Program-made: the position numbers and the translations under genes
NCBI GenBank assembly: GCA_016704275.1
Contig: JADJAK010000002.1
Location: 186,001 to 250,000 of the forward strand
DNA: 64,000 nucleotides
Direction: 5' to 3'
Source of the DNA: Gemmatimonadota bacterium
GTDB lineage: Bacteria > Gemmatimonadota > Gemmatimonadetes > Gemmatimonadales > GWC2-71-9
Notes under the pieces: model-generated
What the model was told of the DNA's origin: nothing
Seen by the model: only the letters and a program-made list of their open reading frames with translations
The model's database searches: none
Shown: positions 54,703 to 63,381 of the stretch, one piece after another
Position numbering within the stretch: position 1 is the stretch's first letter
Layout: the number at the start of each line of letters is the position of its first letter

Positions 54703-56310
54703 ATGACCGATCCGCTGCTCTCCCTCGCCCCAGACCTTGACCGCGACGCCGTGGTCCGCTGGCAGGAGCGCCTCGCCGCCCACCTGTTGGGCGGAGGCCT
54801 CCTCCTCGCGGTGCTGGCGGCGTTGCCGACGGCGCCGACGGACCTCGATCGCCACCAGTTGCCGAAAGAGACGGTGGTCCATCTGGCGACCTGGCTGGCG
54901 GTGGCCCTGCTGCGGCCAGGGATGGGATCGCTCTCCCGTGCCGCCCGCCTCGGCCTCGCCCTGCTCCTCGGCGCGACGCTGGCCTCGGCCGCATTCGCCG
55001 ACAATCCCTGGCTGGCCTTCCGCGCCGGCTCGCTGACGCTCACCGGGGCCGCCGCGCTGCTCGCCGCCCATCAGCTGGCGACCCGCGGGCTGGGTGGCGT
55101 GCTGTTGGCCTGGCTTGGGGGCGCGGCCTTCATCGGCACCCTCACCGGCCTGGCCCAGGCGTATGGGCTGCAGCTGCCGAACTTCGCGACCACCCGGTTG
55201 CCTGGTGGCAGCTTCGGCAATCGCAACTTCCTGGCGCACCTCGCTGCAATCGCCCTGCCGATCATCGCCTTGCTGGCCGTGACCGCGCGTCGCTCGATTG
55301 GCGCCCTCGCCGCGGCCGCCGCCGGTGGGGCGCTCGTCGGTGCGATCGTGCTCACGCGGTCGCGCGCCGCGTGGCTCGCGGCGGCGGCAGGGATCGGCGT
55401 GGTCGTCGTCTCGCTGCTGCTCGCGCGCCGCAGAGGGGCACTCCCGGTGGCGACGGCACGCGTGGCGATGCTGGGCTTCGCGCTGGTCATCGGCCCGCTG
55501 CTGGCGCTGACGCTGCCCAACGACCTGAACTGGCGTTCCGATTCCCCCTATGCGGAGACATTGAGCGGGATTGCGAACACGCAGGAAGGGTCGGGGCGCG
55601 GCCGGGTCATTCAATACCGGAACACGCTCGAGCTGGCGGCGGCACACCCGATCGTCGGTGTTGGCCCGGGCAACTGGCCGCTTCGCTACAACGAGGTGGC
55701 GCCGCCGAACGATCCGACCTGGGTGTGGGGCGACGTCATCCCCATCAACCCCTGGCCGAGTAGCGATTGGATGGCGCTGATTTCGGAGCGCGGCATCATC
55801 GCGCTCGCGGGATCGTTGCTGCTCGGCCTCGCGCTGGCGTGGCGGGCCTTCGGGCGGCTGCAACGCGCGGGCGATGACGCGCTGCGTGGTGCGGCGGCGC
55901 TTGGTGTGCTGACGGCGACGGCGGTGGTGGGGGCGTTCGACGCCGTGCTGTTGTTGCCGGTCCCACTGCTCTTCGTCGCCCTGGCGATCGGGGCGTTGGC
56001 CTCGACCACGCCATTCCCGATGGAATCGGTGGCGCCATCGCGCTGGCGCGCCGCCTTGCCGCTCGTGTTGATGGTGGTGGCGTTGCGCAGCGTCGAACAG
56101 ACGGCGGCCTACGTGGTGGCTGGGTCGGGGCGCGCGACGGGCCGCATGGTGTGGGCGGCACGCCTCGATCCGACGTCCTATCCGTTGCGCATCGCACTCG
56201 CCACGCGGTTGCCCTGCGCGAGGGCCCGCAGCCACGCGCGCGCCGCCATGGCCCTTGCACCCAACTGGCCCGCGAGCCGCAACGCCGCCGCGCGCTGCGG
56301 GGTGCGCTGA
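54703..56310 (+). CDS. O-antigen ligase/polymerase-like (Wzy/WaaL) membrane protein
   Basis: 535 residues with about twelve membrane helices. The family's periplasmic loop motif is present: GSGRGRVIQYRNTLELAAAHPIVGVGPGNWPLRYNEV, then a loop with NPWPSSDWMALISERGIIALAGSL. Upstream, LPGGSFGNRNFLAHLAAIALP carries the conserved GNRNFLA found in O-antigen ligase proteins. It would ligate or polymerise a lipid-linked glycan in the periplasm. TATCTT at 54684-54689 precedes it. Confidence 0.82.
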   Translation: MTDPLLSLAPDLDRDAVVRWQERLAAHLLGGGLLLAVLAALPTAPTDLDRHQLPKETVVHLATWLAVALLRPGMGSLSRAARLGLALLLGATLASAAFADNPWLAFRAGSLTLTGAAALLAAHQLATRGLGGVLLAWLGGAAFIGTLTGLAQAYGLQLPNFATTRLPGGSFGNRNFLAHLAAIALPIIALLAVTARRSIGALAAAAAGGALVGAIVLTRSRAAWLAAAAGIGVVVVSLLLARRRGALPVATARVAMLGFALVIGPLLALTLPNDLNWRSDSPYAETLSGIANTQEGSGRGRVIQYRNTLELAAAHPIVGVGPGNWPLRYNEVAPPNDPTWVWGDVIPINPWPSSDWMALISERGIIALAGSLLLGLALAWRAFGRLQRAGDDALRGAAALGVLTATAVVGAFDAVLLLPVPLLFVALAIGALASTTPFPMESVAPSRWRAALPLVLMVVALRSVEQTAAYVVAGSGRATGRMVWAARLDPTSYPLRIALATRLPCARARSHARAAMALAPNWPASRNAAARCGVR

Positions 56311-56335
56311 ACCGAGTCTCGCCATGGAGGTTCCG

Positions 56336-56887
56336 ATGTCGGGTCGCAGTTGCCTCACCTCCGTCTTGCTCGCCCTGCCCCTGACCATCGGACTCCCCGC
56401 TCACGCTTTCGGCCAGGCGCCGGAGGTCACCGCCGCGCGCCTCGCGGCGCTCGCCGCCGAATCGACCGAATGGCGCGGTTTCGGCGGCTTGACCTGGCTC
56501 GACCCTGCACCGTATCAGATGCACTCGACCCCAACCGGCATGGCGCGCAACGAGACACCGTTCCCCGCCCGCACGTCGACCGAAGTCGAGGCAATGGCGA
56601 AGGCGGCCGGCGCACGGATCGCGGGGCAGGAACAGATGATTCGTTGCGTGTCGGAAAGCACGTCGTGCACGCTTCCGCCTACGGGGACGCTGCTCCTCGA
56701 GATCGGCGATCCGATCGTCGAGGGCGCGCGGGCGACGGTGCTGCTCCGATCGCGGGTCGTGGGGAGCTTTCCCAATGGAGCCGAGATGCATCTCGCGGTG
56801 CGCGCAGGCTCGATCGTTCGATACACGCTCGACCAACAGGGCGGGCGCTGGCATGTCGTGAAGCGCGACGTCCTCGTGATCGGCTAG
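56336..56887 (+). CDS. Exported protein of unknown function
   Basis: 183 residues. Signal peptide ends AFGQA. GQEQMIRCVSESTSCTLPPTGTLLLEIGDPIVEGARATVLLRSRVV, SIVRYTLDQQGGRWHVVKRDVLVIG. The Cys pair RC...SC may form a disulfide. The pattern I.RG..V.Y.L....G.W.V......I is common among small gemmatimonad exported proteins. ATG at 56336 with GGAGG 5 bases upstream. Follows the ligase-like gene by 25 bp. Confidence 0.68.
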   Translation: MSGRSCLTSVLLALPLTIGLPAHAFGQAPEVTAARLAALAAESTEWRGFGGLTWLDPAPYQMHSTPTGMARNETPFPARTSTEVEAMAKAAGARIAGQEQMIRCVSESTSCTLPPTGTLLLEIGDPIVEGARATVLLRSRVVGSFPNGAEMHLAVRAGSIVRYTLDQQGGRWHVVKRDVLVIG

Positions 56888-56913
56888 CAGCCCCGGCCGT
56901 GCGGGGGAAACCG

Positions 56914-57789
56914 CTAGCGCGCCGTCTGCCCCCACTCCGACCAACTGCCATCGTAGATCGCGACCGGCGGCCCCACCGGTCCGAGTCCCGCCGCGCGCAC
57001 CACCTCCACCGCCAGCGCCAGCGTACACGCCGTCACGCCGCTGCCACACGACGCCACGATCGGCCGCGTGATGTCGAGGCCACTCTCCGCGATCATCGTC
57101 GCGAGCTGCGCCGGCGTGTGGAAACGGCCGGTCTCGGGATCGGTCAGCGTCGTGAAGGGGATGTTGGCGCTGCCGGGGATGTGCCCGCGGGCCAGCCCGG
57201 CGCGCGGCTCGTCGACTTCGCCGCGAAAGCGCTCACCGCTCCGGCAATCGACCAGCTGCGCCGACTCGGTGCCCGCCACGATCCGCTCGATGCCGGCGAG
57301 GTCGCGAATCAGCGCCGGGTTTGGCGCGGGGATATGGTAGCCGGTCGGGTAACGACGCACGACGCCGATCTGCACCGGTCGCGTCTCGCGCGCCCACGCG
57401 CCGAAGCCGCCGTCGAGCACCGCCACACGCTCGTGCCCGAAGTAGCGGAAGAGCCACCAGGCGCGCGCCGCCGAGAGGTTCACGCCGCTGCCATCGTAGC
57501 ACACAATCCGATCGTCGCGACGAATGCCGAGGCGCTCGCAGAGGCCGGCAAAGCGCTCGGCGGTCGGCACCATGTGCGGCAGCGGACTCTGGGCATCGCT
57601 CGCGGCATCGAGGTCGAAGCGCACCGCCCCCTTGATGTGCGCGCGGCGGTACTCCTCGTCCGGGTCACGGCCGGCGGCGGGGAGGTACCACGAGGTGTCG
57701 AGCACCACGAGATCCGGTTCGTCGAGGTGAATCGAGAGCCACATCGCGGTGACCAACGGACCCGGCAACGACGCCTTGGTAGATTCCAC
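56914..57789 (-). CDS. sseA: 3-mercaptopyruvate/thiosulfate sulfurtransferase
   Basis: 291 residues, two rhodanese domains. The first has LDTSWYLPAAGRDPDEEYRRAHIKGAVRFDLD; the second has the active-site loop ASCGSGVTACTLA, with CG-S-G-V-T the mercaptopyruvate sulfurtransferase type. Cytoplasmic sulfur transfer. The GTG at 57789 has GGAG 5 bases upstream; the frame is open well beyond. Divergent from the YCII-domain gene. Confidence 0.88.
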   Translation of the reverse strand: MESTKASLPGPLVTAMWLSIHLDEPDLVVLDTSWYLPAAGRDPDEEYRRAHIKGAVRFDLDAASDAQSPLPHMVPTAERFAGLCERLGIRRDDRIVCYDGSGVNLSAARAWWLFRYFGHERVAVLDGGFGAWARETRPVQIGVVRRYPTGYHIPAPNPALIRDLAGIERIVAGTESAQLVDCRSGERFRGEVDEPRAGLARGHIPGSANIPFTTLTDPETGRFHTPAQLATMIAESGLDITRPIVASCGSGVTACTLALAVEVVRAAGLGPVGPPVAIYDGSWSEWGQTAR

Positions 57790-57816
57790 GCCCACTCCTT
57801 CGCCGATAGGCCTGCC

Positions 57817-58104
57817 ATGTACGCCCTGGTGATCCTGCGCTATACCGCCCCGCTCGAGGAGATCATCGCCTCGACGGACGACCATCGAAGTTACCTCCGG
57901 AGCCTCCGGGAGCGCGGCTGGCTGCTCGCCTCGGGCCCCTTCGAGCCCCGGACGGGTGGCGCCCTGCTCTTCCGGCTCCCCGACGACGGCCCCTCGCTGG
58001 AGTCGATCCGCGACGCCGATCCGTTCCATCAGCGCGGCCTCGCCGAGTACGACCTGCGGCACTGGAAGCCGGTGATCGGAACGGAAGGGCTCGATCAATT
58101 GTAG
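57817..58104 (+). CDS. YCII-domain protein
   Basis: 95 residues. LRYTAPLEEIIASTDDHRSYLRSLRERGWLLASGPFEPRTGGALLFRLPDDG... ADPFHQRGLAEYDLRHWKPVIG. The His in DDHRSYL and the Asp in RDADPF form the YCII dyad. Enzymatic role in this family is unclear. It lies 7 bp before the TonB receptor gene. Confidence 0.83.
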   Translation: MYALVILRYTAPLEEIIASTDDHRSYLRSLRERGWLLASGPFEPRTGGALLFRLPDDGPSLESIRDADPFHQRGLAEYDLRHWKPVIGTEGLDQL

Positions 58105-58111
58105 AAGGGCC

Positions 58112-60400
58112 ATGACTTCGCGCCTGCGCCGTGCCCTGCTGCTGCTCGTCTTCGTTGCCTCCCCCGCGTTGCTCGCTGCGCAGGTGGGGACGCTCACCGG
58201 CCGGGTCATCGACCGACTCACCCGCGAGGGAATCAGCGACGCCCGGCTCGAAGTCGAGGGAACGGCGCTGCAGGCCCGGAGCGGTGCCGCGGGACGCTTC
58301 ACGCTGACCGGCATCACGCCGGGGACGGTCACGCTGCGGGTGATCGCCATCGGCTTCACCCCGATGACACTGCGCGACATCGCCGTCGGCAGCGGCCGCC
58401 CCGTCCCGTTGTTGATCGAGCTCGAGGCGCGTCCACTCGACCTCGGCACCCTGACCACCGCCGTTGCCCCCCGCGACAACCTCGGCCAGGGTGGCGGCGC
58501 GGCGACACTTGGCCGCGACGAGACGCGCCGCGCGCCCGGAGTGCAGGAGGACATCGTGCGCGCCGTGGCCCTCCTCCCCGGCGTCGGCGTCACCTCGCCC
58601 GGGCGCAACGATCTGGTCGTGCGCGGTGGCTCCGCGGCGGAAAATCTCTTTCTCCTCGATGGCCTCGAAGTCCCCAACATCAACCACTTCGGCTCACAGG
58701 GCGCCACCGGTGGACCGGTCTCGCTGCTGCCGATCGACCTGGTGCGCGGCGCCGCCTTCACCAGCGCACCACCATCGGTTGCCTACGGCGATCGGACCAG
58801 TTCGGCCACGGCGATCACCCTGCGCGAGGGCAACGAGGAACGCTGGGCCGGACAGATGAACTTGTCGGCCACCGGCATCGGTGCGATCGCCGAGGGGCCG
58901 ATCGGCAATGGTTCGGTGCTGTTCGGGGTGCGGCGGTCGTATCTGGACCTGTTGTTCCGCGCGCTCGACTTCTCCTTTCTGCCGACCTACTACGACGCCA
59001 CGCTCAAGGCGACACAACGGCTCGGCACGCGCGACCAACTCACGCTCCTGGCCCTCGGGGCACGCGACGACATCGACTTCCTCACCGACAGCGCGGATCA
59101 GCGACTCGACAACGCGCGGATCCTCGGCAGCGCCCAACGCAGTGCCGTCGCGGGGCTCACCTGGCAACGCACACTGACGAACGGTGCGCTCACCGTCACG
59201 CTCGGGCACACCCGCACGACATTCGACAGTCGGCAGGTGGACACGACCGGTACCACGATCTTCGCGGCGCAGTCACGCGAGGCGGAATCCTCGCTGCGCA
59301 CCGATCTCTTGCTGGCCCCCCGGAGCGACCTGGAGCTGCGCTTCGGCGCCGTCGGTCGGATCGCGCCGGCGCTGCACTACGACGTGACGCTCCCCGGAGC
59401 GCTGCGTCGTGATGGCAACGGTGTGCCGCAGCCGCTCCGCGTGGACTCGACCTTCAGTGCGCGGCGCGTCGCCGCCTATGCCGAGGCCACCTGGCGCCCG
59501 CGCGAGCAGTGGCGGGTGACCGGCGGGCTGCGTGCGGATCGCTACGCCTGGATCGGCAACGCGGTGTACCTCTCGCCCCGCCTGAGTGTCGCACGCGACG
59601 TCAGCTCGGCCACTACCGTCACGGCAACCTTCGGCCGCACCATCCAGCCACCACCGTTCATCTGGCAGGTCGGCGATCCGACCAACGGTGTCCTCCGTCC
59701 GTGGCGTGCCGATCAGGCAACGCTCGGCGTGCGGACACGCCGGGGGAGCACGACGCTGCAGGTCGAGGGGTATCTCAAGCGCTACCGCGACTACCCGATC
59801 CGCCTCTTCCGTCGGCAGGAGGTGCTGACGCCGTCGGGGTTCGAGGATGCGTTGGATGACATCCCGTTTGGCCTCGAACCCCTCCGGAGCAGCGGACGGG
59901 GGCGCGCCTGGGGCCTCGAACTCCTGGCGCAGCGGCGGCTGGACAATCTCCCGGTCTACGGCCTGGCCTCGCTGACACTGGCGCGGGCGCGCTTCACGGC
60001 GCTCGACGGGATCGAGCGACCAGGGGCCTTCGACGTCCCGGTGATCGTCACGGCGCTGGCGGGGTGGCGGCCCACGGAACGGCTCGAGGTGAGTGGCAAG
60101 GTGCGGGTTAGCAGTGGCGCCCGGACGACGCCGTTCGTGACGACCGGTGAGCTCGCGGGGACGCCGAACTTCAAGGCGTATCTGGCCGGTCCCCGCCTCC
60201 CGACCTTCTACGCCATCGACCTTCGGGTGGATCGACGCTGGAGCTTCCGGGCCACGCAGCTGACCCTCTACCTCGACATCCAGAACGTCACCGGCCGCGA
60301 AAACCCCGCCCGGTACCAGTGGAACCTGCGGGAACGGACGGTCGAGACCGACACCTCGGTCGGCCGCCTCCCGAGCATCGGTCTCACCTTCGATTTCTGA
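58112..60400 (+). CDS. TonB-dependent receptor with CarboxypepD_reg domain
   Basis: 762 residues. Signal peptide ends LLAAQ. Residues 25-110 form a CarboxypepD_reg-like domain (VGTLTGRVIDRLTREGISDARLEV, GRFTLTGITPG), then plug (QEDIVRAVALLPGVGVTSPGRNDLVVRGGSAAENLFLLDGLEVPNINHF) and a beta-barrel ending GLTFDF with terminal aromatic. The short plug and the IPNINHF-type motif match outer membrane receptors of Gemmatimonadota and Bacteroidota with unknown cargo. Confidence 0.87.
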   Translation: MTSRLRRALLLLVFVASPALLAAQVGTLTGRVIDRLTREGISDARLEVEGTALQARSGAAGRFTLTGITPGTVTLRVIAIGFTPMTLRDIAVGSGRPVPLLIELEARPLDLGTLTTAVAPRDNLGQGGGAATLGRDETRRAPGVQEDIVRAVALLPGVGVTSPGRNDLVVRGGSAAENLFLLDGLEVPNINHFGSQGATGGPVSLLPIDLVRGAAFTSAPPSVAYGDRTSSATAITLREGNEERWAGQMNLSATGIGAIAEGPIGNGSVLFGVRRSYLDLLFRALDFSFLPTYYDATLKATQRLGTRDQLTLLALGARDDIDFLTDSADQRLDNARILGSAQRSAVAGLTWQRTLTNGALTVTLGHTRTTFDSRQVDTTGTTIFAAQSREAESSLRTDLLLAPRSDLELRFGAVGRIAPALHYDVTLPGALRRDGNGVPQPLRVDSTFSARRVAAYAEATWRPREQWRVTGGLRADRYAWIGNAVYLSPRLSVARDVSSATTVTATFGRTIQPPPFIWQVGDPTNGVLRPWRADQATLGVRTRRGSTTLQVEGYLKRYRDYPIRLFRRQEVLTPSGFEDALDDIPFGLEPLRSSGRGRAWGLELLAQRRLDNLPVYGLASLTLARARFTALDGIERPGAFDVPVIVTALAGWRPTERLEVSGKVRVSSGARTTPFVTTGELAGTPNFKAYLAGPRLPTFYAIDLRVDRRWSFRATQLTLYLDIQNVTGRENPARYQWNLRERTVETDTSVGRLPSIGLTFDF

Positions 60401-60711
60401 CCGGCACGGGCGATGTGGCGCCGGCGCCGCACCGCAGAGCGCCCACCCCTCCGCCTCCCCGGCGCGCGGACGGCAGCCACCGCTCAACCCGGCCCCGCCA
60501 CCGTGCGGCCGCGCAACTCGTTGCGGGGCCGTGACCTCCGCGTCATCAATCCGAGTCGGCGTGTGCCGATACTGCTCCCTGAAGCGTCTGGCACGAAGTA
60601 TGAGAGAGTAAACGCTGCGCTTGGTGATTCCGCCCCGGAGTCCCCGTTCCAGGCTCAACCCGTGTCACCCCGACGCGTGGCGGAACGACGCGCAGCCACA
60701 GGAGGTGCCGA
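60401..60711. other. Intergenic region, 311 bp
   Basis: No gene is apparent. It holds one terminator-like hairpin (60506-60531, separate entry) and, at the 3' end, a strong ribosome binding site CAGGAGGTG for the small gene at 60712. I see no clear promoter hexamers. Confidence 0.6.
60506..60531. terminator. Hairpin after the TonB receptor
   Basis: An 11-bp stem (60506-60516 with 60521-60531, one mismatch) and loop CTCG, about 105 bp after the receptor stop. Confidence 0.4.
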
Positions 60712-60903
60712 ATGTTCGGCGACAGCATGTGGGATGAAGAGGAGCGGCTGCGCCGCGCCGAGGAAGGCCGCGAAGAGATGGACGCCGCGGAATCCGAGGC
60801 CGGCACGGAACTCGACGACGTGACGGCGATGGGCGTGCTCGACGAGCGCCTCCGTCGCCGGATGGCGATCGCCGAACTGCTTCGCGAGGTCGGCGGCTGC
60901 TGA
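60712..60903 (+). CDS. Small acidic helical protein of unknown function
   Basis: 63 residues: DEEERLRRAEEGREEMDAAESEAGTELDDVTAMGVLDERLRRRMAIAELLREVGGC. Predicted mostly helical, charged, with a C-terminal Cys. AGGAGGTG lies 6 bases before the ATG, the strongest ribosome binding site in the window, which argues that it is real. No family recognised. Confidence 0.6.
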   Translation: MFGDSMWDEEERLRRAEEGREEMDAAESEAGTELDDVTAMGVLDERLRRRMAIAELLREVGGC

Positions 60904-60915
60904 CCTCGGTCCCGG

Positions 60916-62781
60916 TCAGGGCCGCTGGCGCGACGCGCCCGCGAGCTCCTCGCCGGGATTGACGTACCGATCGAGGGCCTGCCGGAACTGCCGCTCGTAG
61001 AGGGCGTGGTACCGGCCCCCCAGATCGACCAGGGCATCGTGCGAGCCGCGCTCGACGATCTCTCCCCCTTCCAGCACCAGGATCTGATCGGCCGACGTGA
61101 TGGTCGACAACCGGTGCGCGATCACGAAGGTGGTCCGCCCGGCCCGCAGGCGCGTCAACCCTTCCTGAATCAGCCCCTCGCTCTCCGAGTCCAGCGACGA
61201 CGTCGCTTCGTCGAGAATGAGGATGGCCGGATTCGCGAGGATCGCGCGGGCGATTGCGACGCGCTGCCGTTGCCCACCGCTCAGCTTGACGCCGCGCTCA
61301 CCGACGATCGTCTCGTACCCCAGGTCGAAGCGGAGCGCGAACTCGTCGCAGTGCGCGATGCGCGCGGCCTCGCGCACCTCCTCGGCGGTCGCATCCGGCT
61401 TGGCGAAGCGGATGTTGTCTAGGATGGTGCCATCGAAGAGGAAGTTGTCCTGGAGCACGATGCCGAGGGTGCGGCGATACTCGCGGAGGCGGAAGGTCGC
61501 GAGGTCACGACCGTCGATCAGGATGCGGCCGCTGTCGGGGCGATTGAACGCCATCACCAGCGACACCAGGGTGCTCTTCCCCGAACCACTGGTGCCGACG
61601 AGCGCGGTCGTCGTCCCGGCGGGCGCGTCGAAGGTGATCCCCTTGAGGACCGGCGTCCCTTCGTCATAGCTGAACGTCACGTTCTCGAAGGCGACGTGCC
61701 CGGTCACCTGGCCGAGCGGCGCCAGGTCGGCATCGCCTTCGTCTTCCGTCGCGACCGCACGCAATTCACGGATGCGATCGAGGCCGGCGAAGGCCTCGGT
61801 GACCTGCGTGCCGATCGAGGCGATCTGGATCAGCGGCGCGGCGAGCAAGCCGGTGAGGAAGACGTATTGGAAGAGGTCGCCGCTCGACATCCGACCCGCG
61901 AGGATGTCCCGCCCGCCGACGACGATCAGTAGGGTACCGATGATGCCGACGATCACGGTCGAGAGGGCGGTGGTGGCGGAGACGCCCGTCATGGTGGCGG
62001 CGACATTCCGGAAGAGCTTGTTGGCGCCCTTCGCGAAGGCGTGCTGCTCGCGGCGTTCGGCGGTGTACGCCTTCACCACGCGAATCCCTGAGATGCTCTC
62101 GACCAGTCGGCCGGTGACCTCGGCGTTGAGCTTGCCGCGCTCGCGGAAGATCGGCCGCAGTCGGGTGAAGGCGTACGCCATGCCGCCGCCGAAGACGACG
62201 AGCAGGACGGCGGTCACCGAGGTGAGCCGCCAGTTGAGGATCATCAACCAGGTGAAGGCGACCGCGGCCGTCACGGCCCCGCCGACGAGTTGCACCAGGC
62301 CGGTGCCGACCAGGTTGCGGATCCCTTCGGCGTCGCTCATCACGCGCGAGACGAGCTGCCCGGTCTGGGTCGCGTCGAAGGTGCGGATCGGAAGGCGGAC
62401 GAGGTGCGACTGCACGGCGCGGCGCATCTCGGTGATGGCGCGCTGCGCCGCGACGCCGAGGATCTGCGAGACGCCGAAGGAGGAGGCGGCCTGCACCACG
62501 GTGGCGGCGCCAACGGCGGCGGCCAGCGGCCAGAGCAGCGAGCCGTTGCCGCTGGGGATCACGACGTCGATCAGTTCCTTCGACGACCACGGCAGGACGA
62601 AGCCGGCGGCGCGGTTGATCAGCATGAGCACGAAGCCGACGGCCAGGCGTCGGCGGTGGAACCAGAGCAGCTCGCGCGCTTCACGCCACACCACTTCGCT
62701 GGAGACCTTCTTCTTCTTGGGCCGCTCGCCGACGTTCGCCGACGTGCCGCGGCCCTTCCCGCCCCGTTCACCCGTGCCCAA
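60916..62781 (-). CDS. MsbA-like ABC exporter (fused membrane and ATPase domains)
   Basis: 621 residues. Six membrane helices, then a full ATPase domain: Walker A GTSGSGKST, Q-loop GIVLQDNFLF, signature KLSGGQRQR, Walker B AILILDEATSSLD, switch VIAHRLST. All key residues are present, in contrast to the exporter at 44860. A Lys-rich N-terminal tail (RPKKKK) precedes the first helix. Lipid or drug export is likely. The start at 62781 is TTG. Confidence 0.92.
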   Translation of the reverse strand: MGTGERGGKGRGTSANVGERPKKKKVSSEVVWREARELLWFHRRRLAVGFVLMLINRAAGFVLPWSSKELIDVVIPSGNGSLLWPLAAAVGAATVVQAASSFGVSQILGVAAQRAITEMRRAVQSHLVRLPIRTFDATQTGQLVSRVMSDAEGIRNLVGTGLVQLVGGAVTAAVAFTWLMILNWRLTSVTAVLLVVFGGGMAYAFTRLRPIFRERGKLNAEVTGRLVESISGIRVVKAYTAERREQHAFAKGANKLFRNVAATMTGVSATTALSTVIVGIIGTLLIVVGGRDILAGRMSSGDLFQYVFLTGLLAAPLIQIASIGTQVTEAFAGLDRIRELRAVATEDEGDADLAPLGQVTGHVAFENVTFSYDEGTPVLKGITFDAPAGTTTALVGTSGSGKSTLVSLVMAFNRPDSGRILIDGRDLATFRLREYRRTLGIVLQDNFLFDGTILDNIRFAKPDATAEEVREAARIAHCDEFALRFDLGYETIVGERGVKLSGGQRQRVAIARAILANPAILILDEATSSLDSESEGLIQEGLTRLRAGRTTFVIAHRLSTITSADQILVLEGGEIVERGSHDALVDLGGRYHALYERQFRQALDRYVNPGEELAGASRQRP

Positions 62782-62819
62782 CCCGCTCGTGCCGCCCCGG
62801 AATGCCAGAAAGCCCCCTC

Positions 62820-62870
62820 GGTTGCCACCCTGTGTCGGCCGGAGAGACCCGGCCGACCAGAATGGTAACC
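62820..62870. repeat. Nested inverted repeat
   Basis: An inner perfect 9-bp stem GTCGGCCGG (62834-62842)/CCGGCCGAC (62849-62857) and an outer 8-bp stem GGTTGCCA (62820-62827)/TGGTAACC (62863-62870, one G:T). Between the exported-protein gene and the ABC exporter, so likely a terminator or a dispersed palindromic element. Confidence 0.6.
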
Positions 62871-62883
62871 GGAAAGCGGGGGG

Positions 62884-63366
62884 TCAGGTTCCCCGGGCGA
62901 GGGTGGCGAGGGCCGTTTCGATCTCCTTCGCCGCTGCGGCCCGGGGATAGTTGTCGCCGCGCTGGTTGGTCGCGCGCATCCGTTCGATCCCGAGCACCCG
63001 GCCATCGGCCGCCACCCTGACAATCGCCTCGGCCACGCCGTACTTCCCGGCGTCGCCCTGTTCGACCGTGAAGACCAGCACCCACGGCTGGCCGGCACGC
63101 CACTGCTGCGTGGCCGTCCAGGTCACTTCCTTCCCCGGCACGGCGACCAGCGCGACCGGTTGTGACACTCGACGGCCGTTGACGATTCCCTCGGCGCGCG
63201 CCTTCGCCGTCAACGCGTAGTCGTCGTGGTGGTGTTCGCTGTGGATCAGGAAGACCGCCCCCGGTGTCGGCGCGGACTTCCCGTCGACGGCCGTCACGGT
63301 GATCGAGGGGGGGCCGAACGCGAGCGCGGCCGTGGCAAGGAAGATGAAGCGAGCGGCGGTGAGCAT
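62884..63366 (-). CDS. Exported protein of unknown function
   Basis: 160 residues. Signal peptide ends LAFG. GAVFLIHSEHHHDDYALTAKARAEGIVNGRRVSQPVALVAV, TWTATQQWRAGQPWVLVFTVEQGDAGKYGVAEAIVRVAADGRVLGIERMR. The HSEHHHDDY cluster looks metal-binding. No family recognised. It lies 15 bp after the DUF4097-like gene in the same direction. Confidence 0.65.
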   Translation of the reverse strand: MLTAARFIFLATAALAFGPPSITVTAVDGKSAPTPGAVFLIHSEHHHDDYALTAKARAEGIVNGRRVSQPVALVAVPGKEVTWTATQQWRAGQPWVLVFTVEQGDAGKYGVAEAIVRVAADGRVLGIERMRATNQRGDNYPRAAAAKEIETALATLARGT

Positions 63367-63381
63367 GGGGACAACTCCGGA

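Noticed and set aside
60590..60620. TGGCACG in TCTGGCACGAAGT, possible sigma-54 -24 element
   Set aside because: The matching -12 TTGC element is not at the required spacing.
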